Below the pieces are notes generated by a model. That model was given only the letters and a program-made list of their open reading frames with translations, searched no databases and had not been told where the DNA came from. 59,861 nucleotides of DNA from Planctomycetota bacterium (lineage in GTDB: Bacteria; Planctomycetota; Phycisphaerae; Sedimentisphaerales; Anaerobacaceae). Where the stretch lies: contig VRUL01000029.1 of assembly GCA_019456145.1 (NCBI GenBank), forward strand, positions 1-59,861. Direction: 5' to 3'. A program made the position numbers and the translations under genes. Positions 24,470 through 33,412 of this stretch are shown one piece after another; positions within the stretch are counted from its first letter, which is position 1; each line of letters opens with the position of its first letter.

Positions 24470-24576
24470 TTAATCATTCCGTGTGTTTAACCCGGGATTA
24501 CCCATAAACAAAAGTATATCCAAATTCGGCTGAAGGTGAAACTGATTATCAAGAAAATCTCGGCGGGTGATTTGGG

Positions 24577-24606
24577 TTGACAGAGAGTGTGGTTTTTGGT
24601 TATTCT
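24577..24606 (+). promoter_or_regulatory. Sigma-70-like promoter upstream of the DUF362 gene
   Basis: TTGACA (24577-24582) and TATTCT (24601-24606) are 18 bp apart. The start codon of the DUF362-SMP-30 gene is about 205 bp downstream, so the palindromic element at 24628-24731 would lie in its leader. Confidence 0.45.
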
Positions 24607-24627
24607 ATTGATTGTTAAGTTTGGAAT

Positions 24628-24731
24628 GTCTCACAAAACGAGCTTTTTTCATTGCAGGGCTTTAGATTGCCGCGCCAATCAAAGATTGGCTCGCAATGAC
24701 AATTTTTCAACTGTCTTTTTGTTAGAGACTC
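24628..24731. repeat. Palindromic element, copy 2, containing a dispersed hairpin repeat
   Basis: GTCTCACAAAACGAG at the left and TTTTTGTTAGAGACTC at the right are inverted relatives and match the termini of the 8187-8343 element. Inside sits the AGATTGCC...CGCAATGACA repeat (24663-24700) with inner hairpin CCAATCAAAGATTGG. The rest of 24470-24812 holds no gene. Confidence 0.55.
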
Positions 24732-24812
24732 TTGGTATTTCAGGAGTGAATGGGTATATCTGGGATGTCATATTAGAGCAAGTTGGCGTTTCATTATTTT
24801 GGAGATGTGAAG

Positions 24813-27269
24813 ATGCAATTATCAAAAAGAAAACACGACCATTCAGATTGTCGGAAGGCAGGTAAGTCTGACGGGCGCGAGAGAAAATATCGCTGGTTGA
24901 GATGGATATTTCCCATTGCGGGGCTTGTTTCACTTGTATGGTTTTTGATTCGGGTGCTGCCGAAGCCATCGCGGGCGACGTATCCGTGCCAGCGGATGGC
25001 TTTTCCGTTAGCTTCGGGATTTGTAACGTGGATATTGGGGTTAGGCGCCTGGGCCGTTGCGTTTAGAAAGGCAAAGGTCAGCTTTGCCCGGAGGCGATAC
25101 GTAATAGGATTAGTTTGCTTAGCAGTAAGTGTTGGGGCTTTGTGGTTAGCTATGAGCACCGTCAGCGATGAGTGGGCCTTGGCGGAGCCTCACGCTGCGA
25201 ATGGGCCGATGGGAGTTGGGCAGGGGATTTATCCCGGCCGAGTCGTGTGGGTGCACGATCCTGAGGCGACCGACTGGGACGGGCCCGGGGACGGACATCC
25301 GTGGGAGAGCAGCCATACAAGTTTGCCGCGGGTGAGCGGAATGATTTCGCGTTCGATCCAGGAGCTGACCGGAGCCGATAGTGACGCCGGGGCGTGGGAG
25401 AAACTGTTTAGATACTTTAATAACAAACGCGGTAAAGGCAGAGCCGGGTATAAGAAAGGTGAGAAGATTGTTATCAAGGTAAACTTTGTGGGCTTTATCC
25501 GAGTGCATGGAGGAGTCAACGTGGACAATTATAACCTGGAAACCAAACGTGATTATATGAATACGTCGCCGCAGATGCTTATTGCGCTGCTGCGACAGCT
25601 TGTAAATACGGTCGGCGTGAAAGAATCCGACATTGCTATCTTTGACAGCTTAGCGTATTTTGCAAACGAGTACTACGATATGTTCCGCAGGGAGTTTCCA
25701 AACTTGCGGTGCATAGACCATACGGGGAAATTCGGGCGAATCCTTACGAAACAATCTTCGGTTCCGCTGTATTGGAGCTGCAATCCGAAGGTAGATAAAC
25801 AGGACTATGCTCCGGTTTGTTTTGCCGAGGCCGACTACATAATCAACTTCGCGAACCTCAAGGCACACACGGGAGCCGGGGTGACTCTCTGTGCCAAGAA
25901 CCATTATGGTTCACTGGTGAGGTGGCCGGTCGAGAAGGGATATTTTGATATGCATAAAGACGCCTTTGCCAAGAAGGAAGGGAATTATCGCCCCCTGGTG
26001 GACCTGATGGGTCACTCGCACATCGGCGGCAAGACGGTGCTGTACCTGATTGACGGATTATACTGTGGTATACATCCCATCGATATGGAAAAAGAGCCAA
26101 GGAGATGGAAATCATATCCTTTCGGTGGTGACTGGACTTCGAGCCTTTTGGCATCGCAGGACCCGGTGGCAATTGATTCTGTCGGATTCGATTTTCTCCG
26201 TGAAGAGTACGAGGAACATCCCCGCAAGCTGGGAGTCGATGATTTTCTTCACGAAGCGGCGCTTGCGGATAATCCTCCTTCGGGGACATTTTACGACCCA
26301 GACCATAGCGGCGACGTCAAGAGACTTACGAGTCTCGGGGTACACGAGCACTGGAACAATCCGAAAGATAAGAAGTATTCGCGCAATTTAGGAACAGGCA
26401 AGGGTATTGATCTGGTTGCAATCACGCCTACGGGTGAAGGTAAAAAACAGGGGATTATCGCAGAGGGTGCGAAGGTGGAAAAGCTTTCGGGCGGTTTTAA
26501 GTTTACGGAAGGGCCCGCAGTGGACGCCGAAGGGAATGTCTTTTTTACGGACCAGCCTAACAATCGGATTCACAAGTGGTCGGTGGATGGCAAGTTAACA
26601 GTCTTTCACGACAAACCGGGAAGGGCCAATGGTCTTTACTTTGACAAAAAGGGCAATCTGTTAGCCTGCGCGGACCTGGATAACGAGTTATGGTCGATCG
26701 ATATGAAAGGCAAGGTTACGGTACTGGTTAAAGGTTACAAGGGGAAAAAGCTGAATGGGCCGAACGACTTGTGGGAGGACCCTAAAGGCGGAATATACTT
26801 TACCGACCCTTTTTATAAAAGGCCTTACTGGAACAGGGGGCCAATGGAGCAGGACGGCAAGCATGTATATTACCTTTACCCGGACCGTAAAAAGCTCATA
26901 CGGGTGACCGAAGACCTGGTTACGCCCAACGGGATAATCGGTACTCCCGACGGCAGGAAGCTTTATGTGGCTGACCTTGGAGCGAGAAAAACATACGTAT
27001 ATAACATCAATGCGGACGGTACCCTTTCGGGTAAAAAGCTTTTTTGCTCGATGGGTTCTGACGGGATGACTATCGATAATGAGGGCAATGTTTACCTGAC
27101 GGGACGAGGCGTTACGGTTTTTAACTCGGCGGGTGAAAAGATAGAACACATTGACATTGATGCGGGGTGGACGGCGAATGTATGTTTCGGAGGCAGGGAC
27201 AGGAAGACACTGTTTATCACGGCGCAGAAGTCACTTTTTGCACTCCGGATGCGAGTTAAGGGTGTATAG
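24813..27269 (+). CDS. Membrane-anchored DUF362 / SMP-30 (gluconolactonase-like) fusion
   Basis: This 818-residue protein (ATG 24813, GGAGAT upstream) has three N-terminal membrane segments (about 32-52, 64-82, 94-112). A DUF362 domain follows (about 150-500: KGEKIVIKVNFVG, YIINFANLKAHTGAGVTLCAKNHYG). The C-terminus is a six-bladed SMP-30/SGL propeller (about 549-817: GFKFTEGPAVDAEGNVFFTD, NGPNDLWEDPKGGIYFTDP). DUF362 proteins are of uncertain, often redox-associated function; SGL propellers hydrolyse sugar lactones. The propeller half is closely related to the free lipoprotein at 38359-39237. The fusion suggests a periplasmic two-step enzyme. It is convergent with the FHA gene. Confidence 0.82.
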   Translation: MQLSKRKHDHSDCRKAGKSDGRERKYRWLRWIFPIAGLVSLVWFLIRVLPKPSRATYPCQRMAFPLASGFVTWILGLGAWAVAFRKAKVSFARRRYVIGLVCLAVSVGALWLAMSTVSDEWALAEPHAANGPMGVGQGIYPGRVVWVHDPEATDWDGPGDGHPWESSHTSLPRVSGMISRSIQELTGADSDAGAWEKLFRYFNNKRGKGRAGYKKGEKIVIKVNFVGFIRVHGGVNVDNYNLETKRDYMNTSPQMLIALLRQLVNTVGVKESDIAIFDSLAYFANEYYDMFRREFPNLRCIDHTGKFGRILTKQSSVPLYWSCNPKVDKQDYAPVCFAEADYIINFANLKAHTGAGVTLCAKNHYGSLVRWPVEKGYFDMHKDAFAKKEGNYRPLVDLMGHSHIGGKTVLYLIDGLYCGIHPIDMEKEPRRWKSYPFGGDWTSSLLASQDPVAIDSVGFDFLREEYEEHPRKLGVDDFLHEAALADNPPSGTFYDPDHSGDVKRLTSLGVHEHWNNPKDKKYSRNLGTGKGIDLVAITPTGEGKKQGIIAEGAKVEKLSGGFKFTEGPAVDAEGNVFFTDQPNNRIHKWSVDGKLTVFHDKPGRANGLYFDKKGNLLACADLDNELWSIDMKGKVTVLVKGYKGKKLNGPNDLWEDPKGGIYFTDPFYKRPYWNRGPMEQDGKHVYYLYPDRKKLIRVTEDLVTPNGIIGTPDGRKLYVADLGARKTYVYNINADGTLSGKKLFCSMGSDGMTIDNEGNVYLTGRGVTVFNSAGEKIEHIDIDAGWTANVCFGGRDRKTLFITAQKSLFALRMRVKGV

Positions 27270-27289
27270 CAGGGAACGGTTGCAGTTAC

Positions 27290-27661
27290 TCAGTCAATAA
27301 TTGTTGGGCGCATCCGTTCACCGACCTTCTTGAAGTGGGACAGCGCACTTTCGCGGTCATCAAAGTCTTTTTCAGAGAATAAGAGAGTAGTTTGGCCTAT
27401 AAGAATCTGGTCGCCGTCTTTTAGGAGGGTCTCGTCAGTGATTTTTCTGCCATTGACGAACACGCCGTGTTTACTCTTCATGTCGAACGCAAAATGCTGT
27501 CCCTTGTTTTTGTCAAAGAGAATCTGCATGTGCTTGCGGGAAACGTGCTCATCGAGAATCTGGATTAGAAGAGCCTCATCCCGGCCAATTACGTTCGTTC
27601 TTTGGCCGAGTGGGTAATAGTCGCCTTTCCGGGATCCTGACATTATAAATATAGAAGCCAT
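27290..27661 (-). CDS. FHA-domain protein
   Basis: This 123-residue protein is essentially one forkhead-associated domain. It has VIGRDEA (about 24-30), the phosphothreonine-contacting HVSRKHMQI (about 40-48), KHGVFVNGRKI (about 64-74) and LKDGDQILIGQTTLLF. FHA domains bind phosphothreonine. It is transcribed divergently from the three-kinase array with 172 bp between starts, making it a likely reader of their substrates. AAGGA precedes the ATG. No other domain is attached. Confidence 0.9.
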   Translation of the reverse strand: MASIFIMSGSRKGDYYPLGQRTNVIGRDEALLIQILDEHVSRKHMQILFDKNKGQHFAFDMKSKHGVFVNGRKITDETLLKDGDQILIGQTTLLFSEKDFDDRESALSHFKKVGERMRPTIID

Positions 27662-27680
27662 TGCAAGTCCTTAAATGTAT

Positions 27681-27709
27681 TTGACATAATATCGATTGAG
27701 TAATATAGT
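27681..27709 (+). promoter_or_regulatory. Strong sigma-70-like promoter for the kinase array
   Basis: TTGACA (27681-27686), a 17-bp spacer, then TATAGT (27704-27709). It points to the first kinase gene, whose ATG is about 128 bp downstream, and overlaps the region upstream of the divergent FHA gene. Confidence 0.6.
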
Positions 27710-27836
27710 AATGGCCGTTCGCAGTCGGGTCAAGCTCTTTTTAGGGCTGTTTTTGAAGCTTTGCTATTATACCGGATTCAGTGGCCCTTACCCTGGTAGA
27801 GCTAATGGCAGCGGACATTTTCAATGAGGGACATTG

Positions 27837-30572
27837 ATGAGCGCGGCTGAAGCAAAAAACGGTAAGCGGAGGCATGATGAAGAGGTTCCTCCGACGGCGA
27901 GCTTTGGTGCTGAGGGTCGAGGGCCGGGCGGGAAGATTGGGCAGTTCCGCATAGAGAGTGAGCTTGGCCGTGGAGGAATGGGAGTGGTCTACTTAGCGCA
28001 CGATACCAAGCTCGATAGGCAGGTTGCTATCAAGAGCCTGCCTGCCGAGCTGATGGACAATCCCAAGGCGAGGTCGCGTTTTTCGCGCGAGGCGCGTGTT
28101 CTGGCATCGTTGAATCATCCGAATATCGCCACAATTTATGATGAACTCAAAGAAGCCGAGGGTGCCGGTTATCTGGTCCTCGAATATGTCCCAGGTGACA
28201 CTTTAGCTGAACGAATCGGACGTAAAAGGCTCAAGGTGAAAGAGGCGCTAACGATTGGGCTGCAAATAGCCGAGGGTGTGGCGGCGGCACATGAAAAGGG
28301 TATTATCCACCGTGACCTGAAGGCGGGCAACATCAAGATAACGCCGGAAGGCAAGGTCAAGGTCCTGGACTTTGGGCTGGCCAAGGCGGTCGGAGGCGAA
28401 ACGCTGAACCAGCAAAGTACCATCACTGAACCGGGCAGGATTATCGGTACGCCCGCTTACATGAGTCCGGAGCAGGCCCGCGGCGAAGCGGCTGATGAAC
28501 GCAGTGACATCTGGTCGTTTGGCTGTGTGCTCTATGAGATGCTGACCGGTCGAGTCCCTTTCGAAGGTGCTACTCCTTCCGATACGCTGGCCAACATTCT
28601 GCAAATAGAGCCCGACTGGCAGGCCCTGTCCGCAGATACGCCGGAGAATATCAGAGTCTTGTTGCGGCGTTGCCTGGAGAAAGATGTACACCAACGGCTT
28701 CAGCACATCGGCGATGCACGTATCGAAATCAGTGAAACGCTAAACCTGCCGGCAACTGCACCACCGGTGACTACCCCTTCGTCTGCTTCGTTTAAGTCAG
28801 AGATTGCTGCCAAAGCGAAATCACGAAGAATGGCGATGATTATCGGTGCGGCCATCGTCATTATCGTATTGGTAATTGCATCGCGATTCCTGCCGGACCG
28901 GCTGGCCCAACCCTCTTCAAAGCTGATACGGGTAGTTGTTCTGCCGTTTGATAATCTGGGGCCTGCCGAGGACGAGTATTTCTCTGATGGCATCACTGAC
29001 GCTATCACAGCCCGTTTAGCAGGAATTGGCGGCCTGGGTGTCATTTCACGTCAGAGCGCAATGCAGTATAAGAAAAGAGAAAAAAGTGCGCGGGTGATAG
29101 GTAAAGAGTTAGGTGTTGATTATATTCTGGAAGGTACGGTCCAGCGTGAGCGGCCATCAGACCCAAACAGCCGGGTGAGGATAATACCGCAGCTAATCAG
29201 GGTTCGCGACGACACGCACGTCTGGGCGGAGACTTATGATAATGATATGAGTGAGGTTTTCCGGGTACAGTCCGACGTGGCTGAGCAGGTGGCACAGGCA
29301 CTGGACATTACCCTGCTCAAACCGGAACGGCTGGCATTGGCGTCCGAGCCGACCAAGAACCTGGAGGCGTGGGACTATTACCTGCGCGGAAACGAATATT
29401 TTCATCGAAGTTTTGAGAAAAGTGACTACAGTATAGCCATACAAATGTTTGACAGGGCGGTCGAGCTGGACACCAGGTTTGCTTTAGCTTACGCCCAGCT
29501 CTCAAGGGCTCATCTCTATATGTACTGGCTGTTTTATGACCACACCGAAGAGCGCCTTGCCATGGCAAAGGGCGCGCTGGACAAAGTGTTAGAACTTGCC
29601 CCTGATCTGCTTGAAGCGCATCTGGCCTTAGGGCATTATTACTACCATGGTCATATGGACTATGACCGTGCCTTAGATCAATTCGAAATCGCCAGGAAAA
29701 GACAGCCCAATAACAGCGAGGTCACGACTTTTATCGGTTATGTTCAAAGGCGGCAGGGAAAATTCCAGGAAGCAGTCGTAACTCTCAAGAGAGCTTCCGA
29801 GCTTAACCCACTATCCAACCTTTTAGCCGGGGGGGTCGGGGCAACTTTTATGGTCCTGCGCAAGTACGCGGAAGCAGAGCGTTACTTTGAGCGCAGCATC
29901 TCGCTGGCTCCCGATGCGCCCGGGGCCTATAACGGTAAAGCCTGGCTATACCTGCGCTGGGATGGCAGCACTAAGAGGGCGCGGGCTGTTCTGGCCGAAG
30001 CAGTGCAGAACATCAAGTTAGCAGAAAACGCCCCCATTATTAATACGCTGGTCAATATCGATGTGTTCGACGGCAACTATCAAGAGGCCTTGGACCGGCT
30101 CTCGTTGAAATCAGAAGATATTGATGATCATGATTACTTTATCCCTAATGCTCTACGATACGCACTAATCTATGGGTATATGAACAATAAGGAGCCGGCA
30201 AAGAAATATTACGAAGAGGCTCGAAGTATTCTCGAGTCCAAATTCGAGGAACAGCCGGAGGATGCGCGGTTTCACAGCTCCCTCGGCATTGCCTATGCCG
30301 GTCTGGGACGCAAGGAAGACGCGCTCCGGGAAGGGAAGCTGGCAGTGGAATTGCTTCCTGTAAGCAAGGAGGCCTGGCGAGGTCTCCATCCGGTGGAGGC
30401 TTTAGCTCAGATATACGCGATGGTTGGTGAATTTGATGCGGCCATCGAGAAGCTTGAATATCTGCTTTCGATACCGTCAGAGACGTCGATTCCATTGCTT
30501 CGACTTGACCCGACCTGGGCACCCTTGCGCGACCACCGGCGTTTTAAGAAGCTTTTAGAGGAAGGGAAATAG
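27837..30572 (+). CDS. Ser/Thr protein kinase with TolB/FlgO-like and TPR domains (kinase 1)
   Basis: This 911-residue membrane kinase has a basic leader with VPPTASFG, then a PknB-type domain (about 35-300). Visible motifs are GRGGMGVVYLA (glycine loop), VAIKSLP (catalytic Lys), HRDLKAGN (about 156), DFGLA (about 178) and GTPAYMSPEQ. All catalytic residues are present. A single membrane helix (MIIGAAIVIIVLVIASRFL, about 332-352) leads to a TolB-like domain (about 363-490: VVVLPFDNLG, VDYILEGTVQRE) and TPR repeats to the end. It senses envelope signals and phosphorylates cytosolic targets (inferred). ATG 27837 has GAGGG upstream; TTG 27834 is adjacent. First of three tandem paralogues. Confidence 0.9.
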   Translation: MSAAEAKNGKRRHDEEVPPTASFGAEGRGPGGKIGQFRIESELGRGGMGVVYLAHDTKLDRQVAIKSLPAELMDNPKARSRFSREARVLASLNHPNIATIYDELKEAEGAGYLVLEYVPGDTLAERIGRKRLKVKEALTIGLQIAEGVAAAHEKGIIHRDLKAGNIKITPEGKVKVLDFGLAKAVGGETLNQQSTITEPGRIIGTPAYMSPEQARGEAADERSDIWSFGCVLYEMLTGRVPFEGATPSDTLANILQIEPDWQALSADTPENIRVLLRRCLEKDVHQRLQHIGDARIEISETLNLPATAPPVTTPSSASFKSEIAAKAKSRRMAMIIGAAIVIIVLVIASRFLPDRLAQPSSKLIRVVVLPFDNLGPAEDEYFSDGITDAITARLAGIGGLGVISRQSAMQYKKREKSARVIGKELGVDYILEGTVQRERPSDPNSRVRIIPQLIRVRDDTHVWAETYDNDMSEVFRVQSDVAEQVAQALDITLLKPERLALASEPTKNLEAWDYYLRGNEYFHRSFEKSDYSIAIQMFDRAVELDTRFALAYAQLSRAHLYMYWLFYDHTEERLAMAKGALDKVLELAPDLLEAHLALGHYYYHGHMDYDRALDQFEIARKRQPNNSEVTTFIGYVQRRQGKFQEAVVTLKRASELNPLSNLLAGGVGATFMVLRKYAEAERYFERSISLAPDAPGAYNGKAWLYLRWDGSTKRARAVLAEAVQNIKLAENAPIINTLVNIDVFDGNYQEALDRLSLKSEDIDDHDYFIPNALRYALIYGYMNNKEPAKKYYEEARSILESKFEEQPEDARFHSSLGIAYAGLGRKEDALREGKLAVELLPVSKEAWRGLHPVEALAQIYAMVGEFDAAIEKLEYLLSIPSETSIPLLRLDPTWAPLRDHRRFKKLLEEGK

Positions 30573-30620
30573 TATAATCTGATTGGCAAAACTATATTGG
30601 AGTTTTTGTAAGGGTTTTCA

Positions 30621-33386
30621 ATGAGTGACGCTGATGAAAAAGGTGATAAGCGGAGGCGTGAGAAGGAAGTTCCTCCGACGGCGAGCTTTGGTGTTGAGGG
30701 GCGAGTGCCGGGCGGACAGATTGGCCAGTTTCGCATCGAGAGTGAGCTTGGGCGCGGAGGAATGGGAGTTGTCTACTTAGCCCACGATACCAAGCTCGAT
30801 AGGCAGGTTGCTATCAAGAGCCTGCCGGCCGAGCTGATGGACAATCCCAAGGCGCGGTCTCGTTTTTCGCGCGAGGCGCGGGTCCTTGCATCGTTGAATC
30901 ATCCGAATATCGCCACAATTTATGAGGAACTCAAAGAAGCTGAAGGGGCCGGTTTTCTGGTCCTCGAATATGTCCCCGGCGACACTTTAGCTGAACGAAT
31001 CGGACGTAAAAGGCTCAAGGTGAAAGAGGCGCTGACGATTGGGCTGCAAATAGCCGAGGGTGTGGCTGCGGCACACGAAAAGGGCATTATCCACCGCGAC
31101 CTTAAGGCGGGCAATATCAAGATAACGCCGGAAGGCAAGGTCAAGGTCCTGGATTTTGGCCTGGCCAGGGCAATCAGCGGCGAAACGCTGAACCAACAAA
31201 GCACCATCACCGAACCGGGCAGGATTATTGGTACGCCCGCTTACATGAGTCCGGAGCAGGCCCGCGGCGAGCAGACCGATGAGCGCAGTGATATCTGGTC
31301 GTTTGGCTGTGTGCTCTATGAGATGCTGACTGGTCGAATCCCTTTCGAAGGCGCTACTCCTTCCGACACTCTGGCTAATATTCTCACGTACGAGCCCGAC
31401 TGGCAGATGTTACCACAAAACTTACCGGCCAATATCCGAGTTCTGTTGCGGCGCTGCCTGGAGAAGGACCCTCGCCGGCGTCTTCGGGATATTGGTGATG
31501 CGGGGCTGGAGATCGAAGCGGCGATGGCCGAACCTGCGCCAGATATAGCCGGACTGGCATCATCGTCTGATGCCTCGCGAATCGAATCGTGGCGGCGATA
31601 CTTTCCGTGGTGCGTCGCGGCGTGCATGTTTCTTCTGTCCGTATTCTTCTACCTCCGTGTTGACACACCCCTTGTTACAGGGCCTCGGGCCCGCGAGCGT
31701 TCTCATATTGTCCTGCCGGTCGGCCAGCCTTATGCGCTTTCCTATATCGGCTGGCAAACGAGTATCGCCATTTCGCCCGATGGGAACCGCATCGCATACG
31801 TGGGCTGGGGGCCGCGAGGAAAGCAGCTATTCCTGCGTGAGCTTGACCAGTGGCAGTCAGTTCCCATCGAGGGGACCGAGGATGCACGAAGTCCATTCTT
31901 TTCACCGAACGCAGAGCGATTGGCGTTCTTCACCACCGACCAATTGAAAGTTTTCTCGCTTAGGACGCACGAACTCCGGAAAGTGTGGCGCGTGCTGGCC
32001 GTTACAGCCGGCGGTTGCTGGGAGTCGCAGAACTCGATTCTCTTTCTACCAACCCCGGACGGAGACCTTATGCGTGTTCACATCGACGGGGGGAAGCCGG
32101 AGATCGCCTTTGCCAACAAGGCGCCGGATAGCACGCGTCATCTGTACTCTCCTAAAATGCTGCCCTACGGCAAGAGCGTGCTCCTGTCTGTGGTTGATTC
32201 CGATGCCAACGAGCCGCTGGACCCGGGCCTTGCCGTCGTGGATTTGGAGACGCAGAAATTAGAGAAACTTGGCCTGCGCGGAACCAGCGCGCACTACGAT
32301 CACAAGATCCGTCGGTTGGTTTTTGCAAGTGGCGGCAACATATTGTCGGTGCCGTTCGATGTAAACCGGCGCAAGGTGATGGGCGAGCCTGATCTCATCG
32401 ATACCGGCGTGATTCAGCGTGGGATCGCCGCCGAGTTGACTCTCTCGTCCGACGGCAAGCTGGTCTATGCTCCTGGCAGCGGCACGTCCGGCCGTAAACT
32501 CGTTCGGGTCGATCCACAAGAGCAAGCCCCGGATGTACTTGAAACAGGCGCATTTGGCGCCGGCGTCCGTCTTTCGCCCAGCGAACAGCTTCTGGCGATT
32601 GCTCGTGACGATAGCGACGGAAACACAGATATACATATTTTCGATCCGGCGCGCGGCAGATGGGACCGTCGCCTCACCTTCTCGAAGAACACTGACTCGT
32701 TGCCCATTTGGACGCCGGACGGCAAGCGTGTAACGTACTGCTCGTATGGAACCGATGCGCCAAACTTGTTCTGGAAGGAACTCGGCGGCGCGCCGGGCAG
32801 CGCCGAACTCCTGCTGGAGAAGCCGGCCGCGCAGTTTCCCACGTCCTGGTCGCCGAGCGGCAATACCCTCGCCTTTACTCATGAGGATCCCGAAACGCAC
32901 TACGACATCTGGCTCTTGCACTTAGATGAAAGTGGCCAGGTCGAGAAGACAGAAGAGCTTTTGGCGACCGAACATGTAGAAACAGGCGCCGTATTTTCGC
33001 CCGACGGACACTGGATCGCCTATCAATCAAATGAGTCCGGCCGATATGAAATCTACATCGAGCCGTTTCCGCCACAGAAAAGCTCGCGGATTACCGTCTC
33101 GACCGACGGCGGAACCGAGCCGCTCTGGGCGCGCGACAAGGAGCGGCTGCGGCTGTTCTATCGCAACGGGGAACGGATGATGGCAGTCGATTTCCTTGCC
33201 GAGCCCAAGCCGCACACGGAAGATCCGAAGATCCTGTTCGAAGGTCAATATTATGCCGGCTCGATCCGCGCCTACTACGACGTCACCACCGACGGCCGGT
33301 TTCTGATGATCCAGCTCGCTGAGGGCGAATCGCCCGGCCAGCTAAACGTGATCGTCAATTGGCACCAGAAGCCGGAGGGCAATTGA
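30621..33386 (+). CDS. Ser/Thr protein kinase with PD40 beta-propeller (kinase 2)
   Basis: This 921-residue protein has the same leader and catalytic half as kinase 1 (HRDLKAGN about 158, DFGLARA, GTPAYMSPEQ), nearly identical at DNA level. After about residue 290 it diverges. A membrane helix (VAACMFLLSVFFYLRV, about 331-346) is followed by a WD40/TolB-type propeller (about 360-915) with repeats such as AISPDGNRIAYVGW, WTPDGKRVTYCS and FSPDGHWIAYQSN. The sensor half has thus been exchanged relative to kinases 1 and 3. It starts 48 bp after kinase 1 with AAGGG before the ATG; co-transcription is likely. Confidence 0.9.
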   Translation: MSDADEKGDKRRREKEVPPTASFGVEGRVPGGQIGQFRIESELGRGGMGVVYLAHDTKLDRQVAIKSLPAELMDNPKARSRFSREARVLASLNHPNIATIYEELKEAEGAGFLVLEYVPGDTLAERIGRKRLKVKEALTIGLQIAEGVAAAHEKGIIHRDLKAGNIKITPEGKVKVLDFGLARAISGETLNQQSTITEPGRIIGTPAYMSPEQARGEQTDERSDIWSFGCVLYEMLTGRIPFEGATPSDTLANILTYEPDWQMLPQNLPANIRVLLRRCLEKDPRRRLRDIGDAGLEIEAAMAEPAPDIAGLASSSDASRIESWRRYFPWCVAACMFLLSVFFYLRVDTPLVTGPRARERSHIVLPVGQPYALSYIGWQTSIAISPDGNRIAYVGWGPRGKQLFLRELDQWQSVPIEGTEDARSPFFSPNAERLAFFTTDQLKVFSLRTHELRKVWRVLAVTAGGCWESQNSILFLPTPDGDLMRVHIDGGKPEIAFANKAPDSTRHLYSPKMLPYGKSVLLSVVDSDANEPLDPGLAVVDLETQKLEKLGLRGTSAHYDHKIRRLVFASGGNILSVPFDVNRRKVMGEPDLIDTGVIQRGIAAELTLSSDGKLVYAPGSGTSGRKLVRVDPQEQAPDVLETGAFGAGVRLSPSEQLLAIARDDSDGNTDIHIFDPARGRWDRRLTFSKNTDSLPIWTPDGKRVTYCSYGTDAPNLFWKELGGAPGSAELLLEKPAAQFPTSWSPSGNTLAFTHEDPETHYDIWLLHLDESGQVEKTEELLATEHVETGAVFSPDGHWIAYQSNESGRYEIYIEPFPPQKSSRITVSTDGGTEPLWARDKERLRLFYRNGERMMAVDFLAEPKPHTEDPKILFEGQYYAGSIRAYYDVTTDGRFLMIQLAEGESPGQLNVIVNWHQKPEGN

Positions 33387-33412
33387 TTGTTTGAGTAACT
33401 GCAAGGTCTTAA

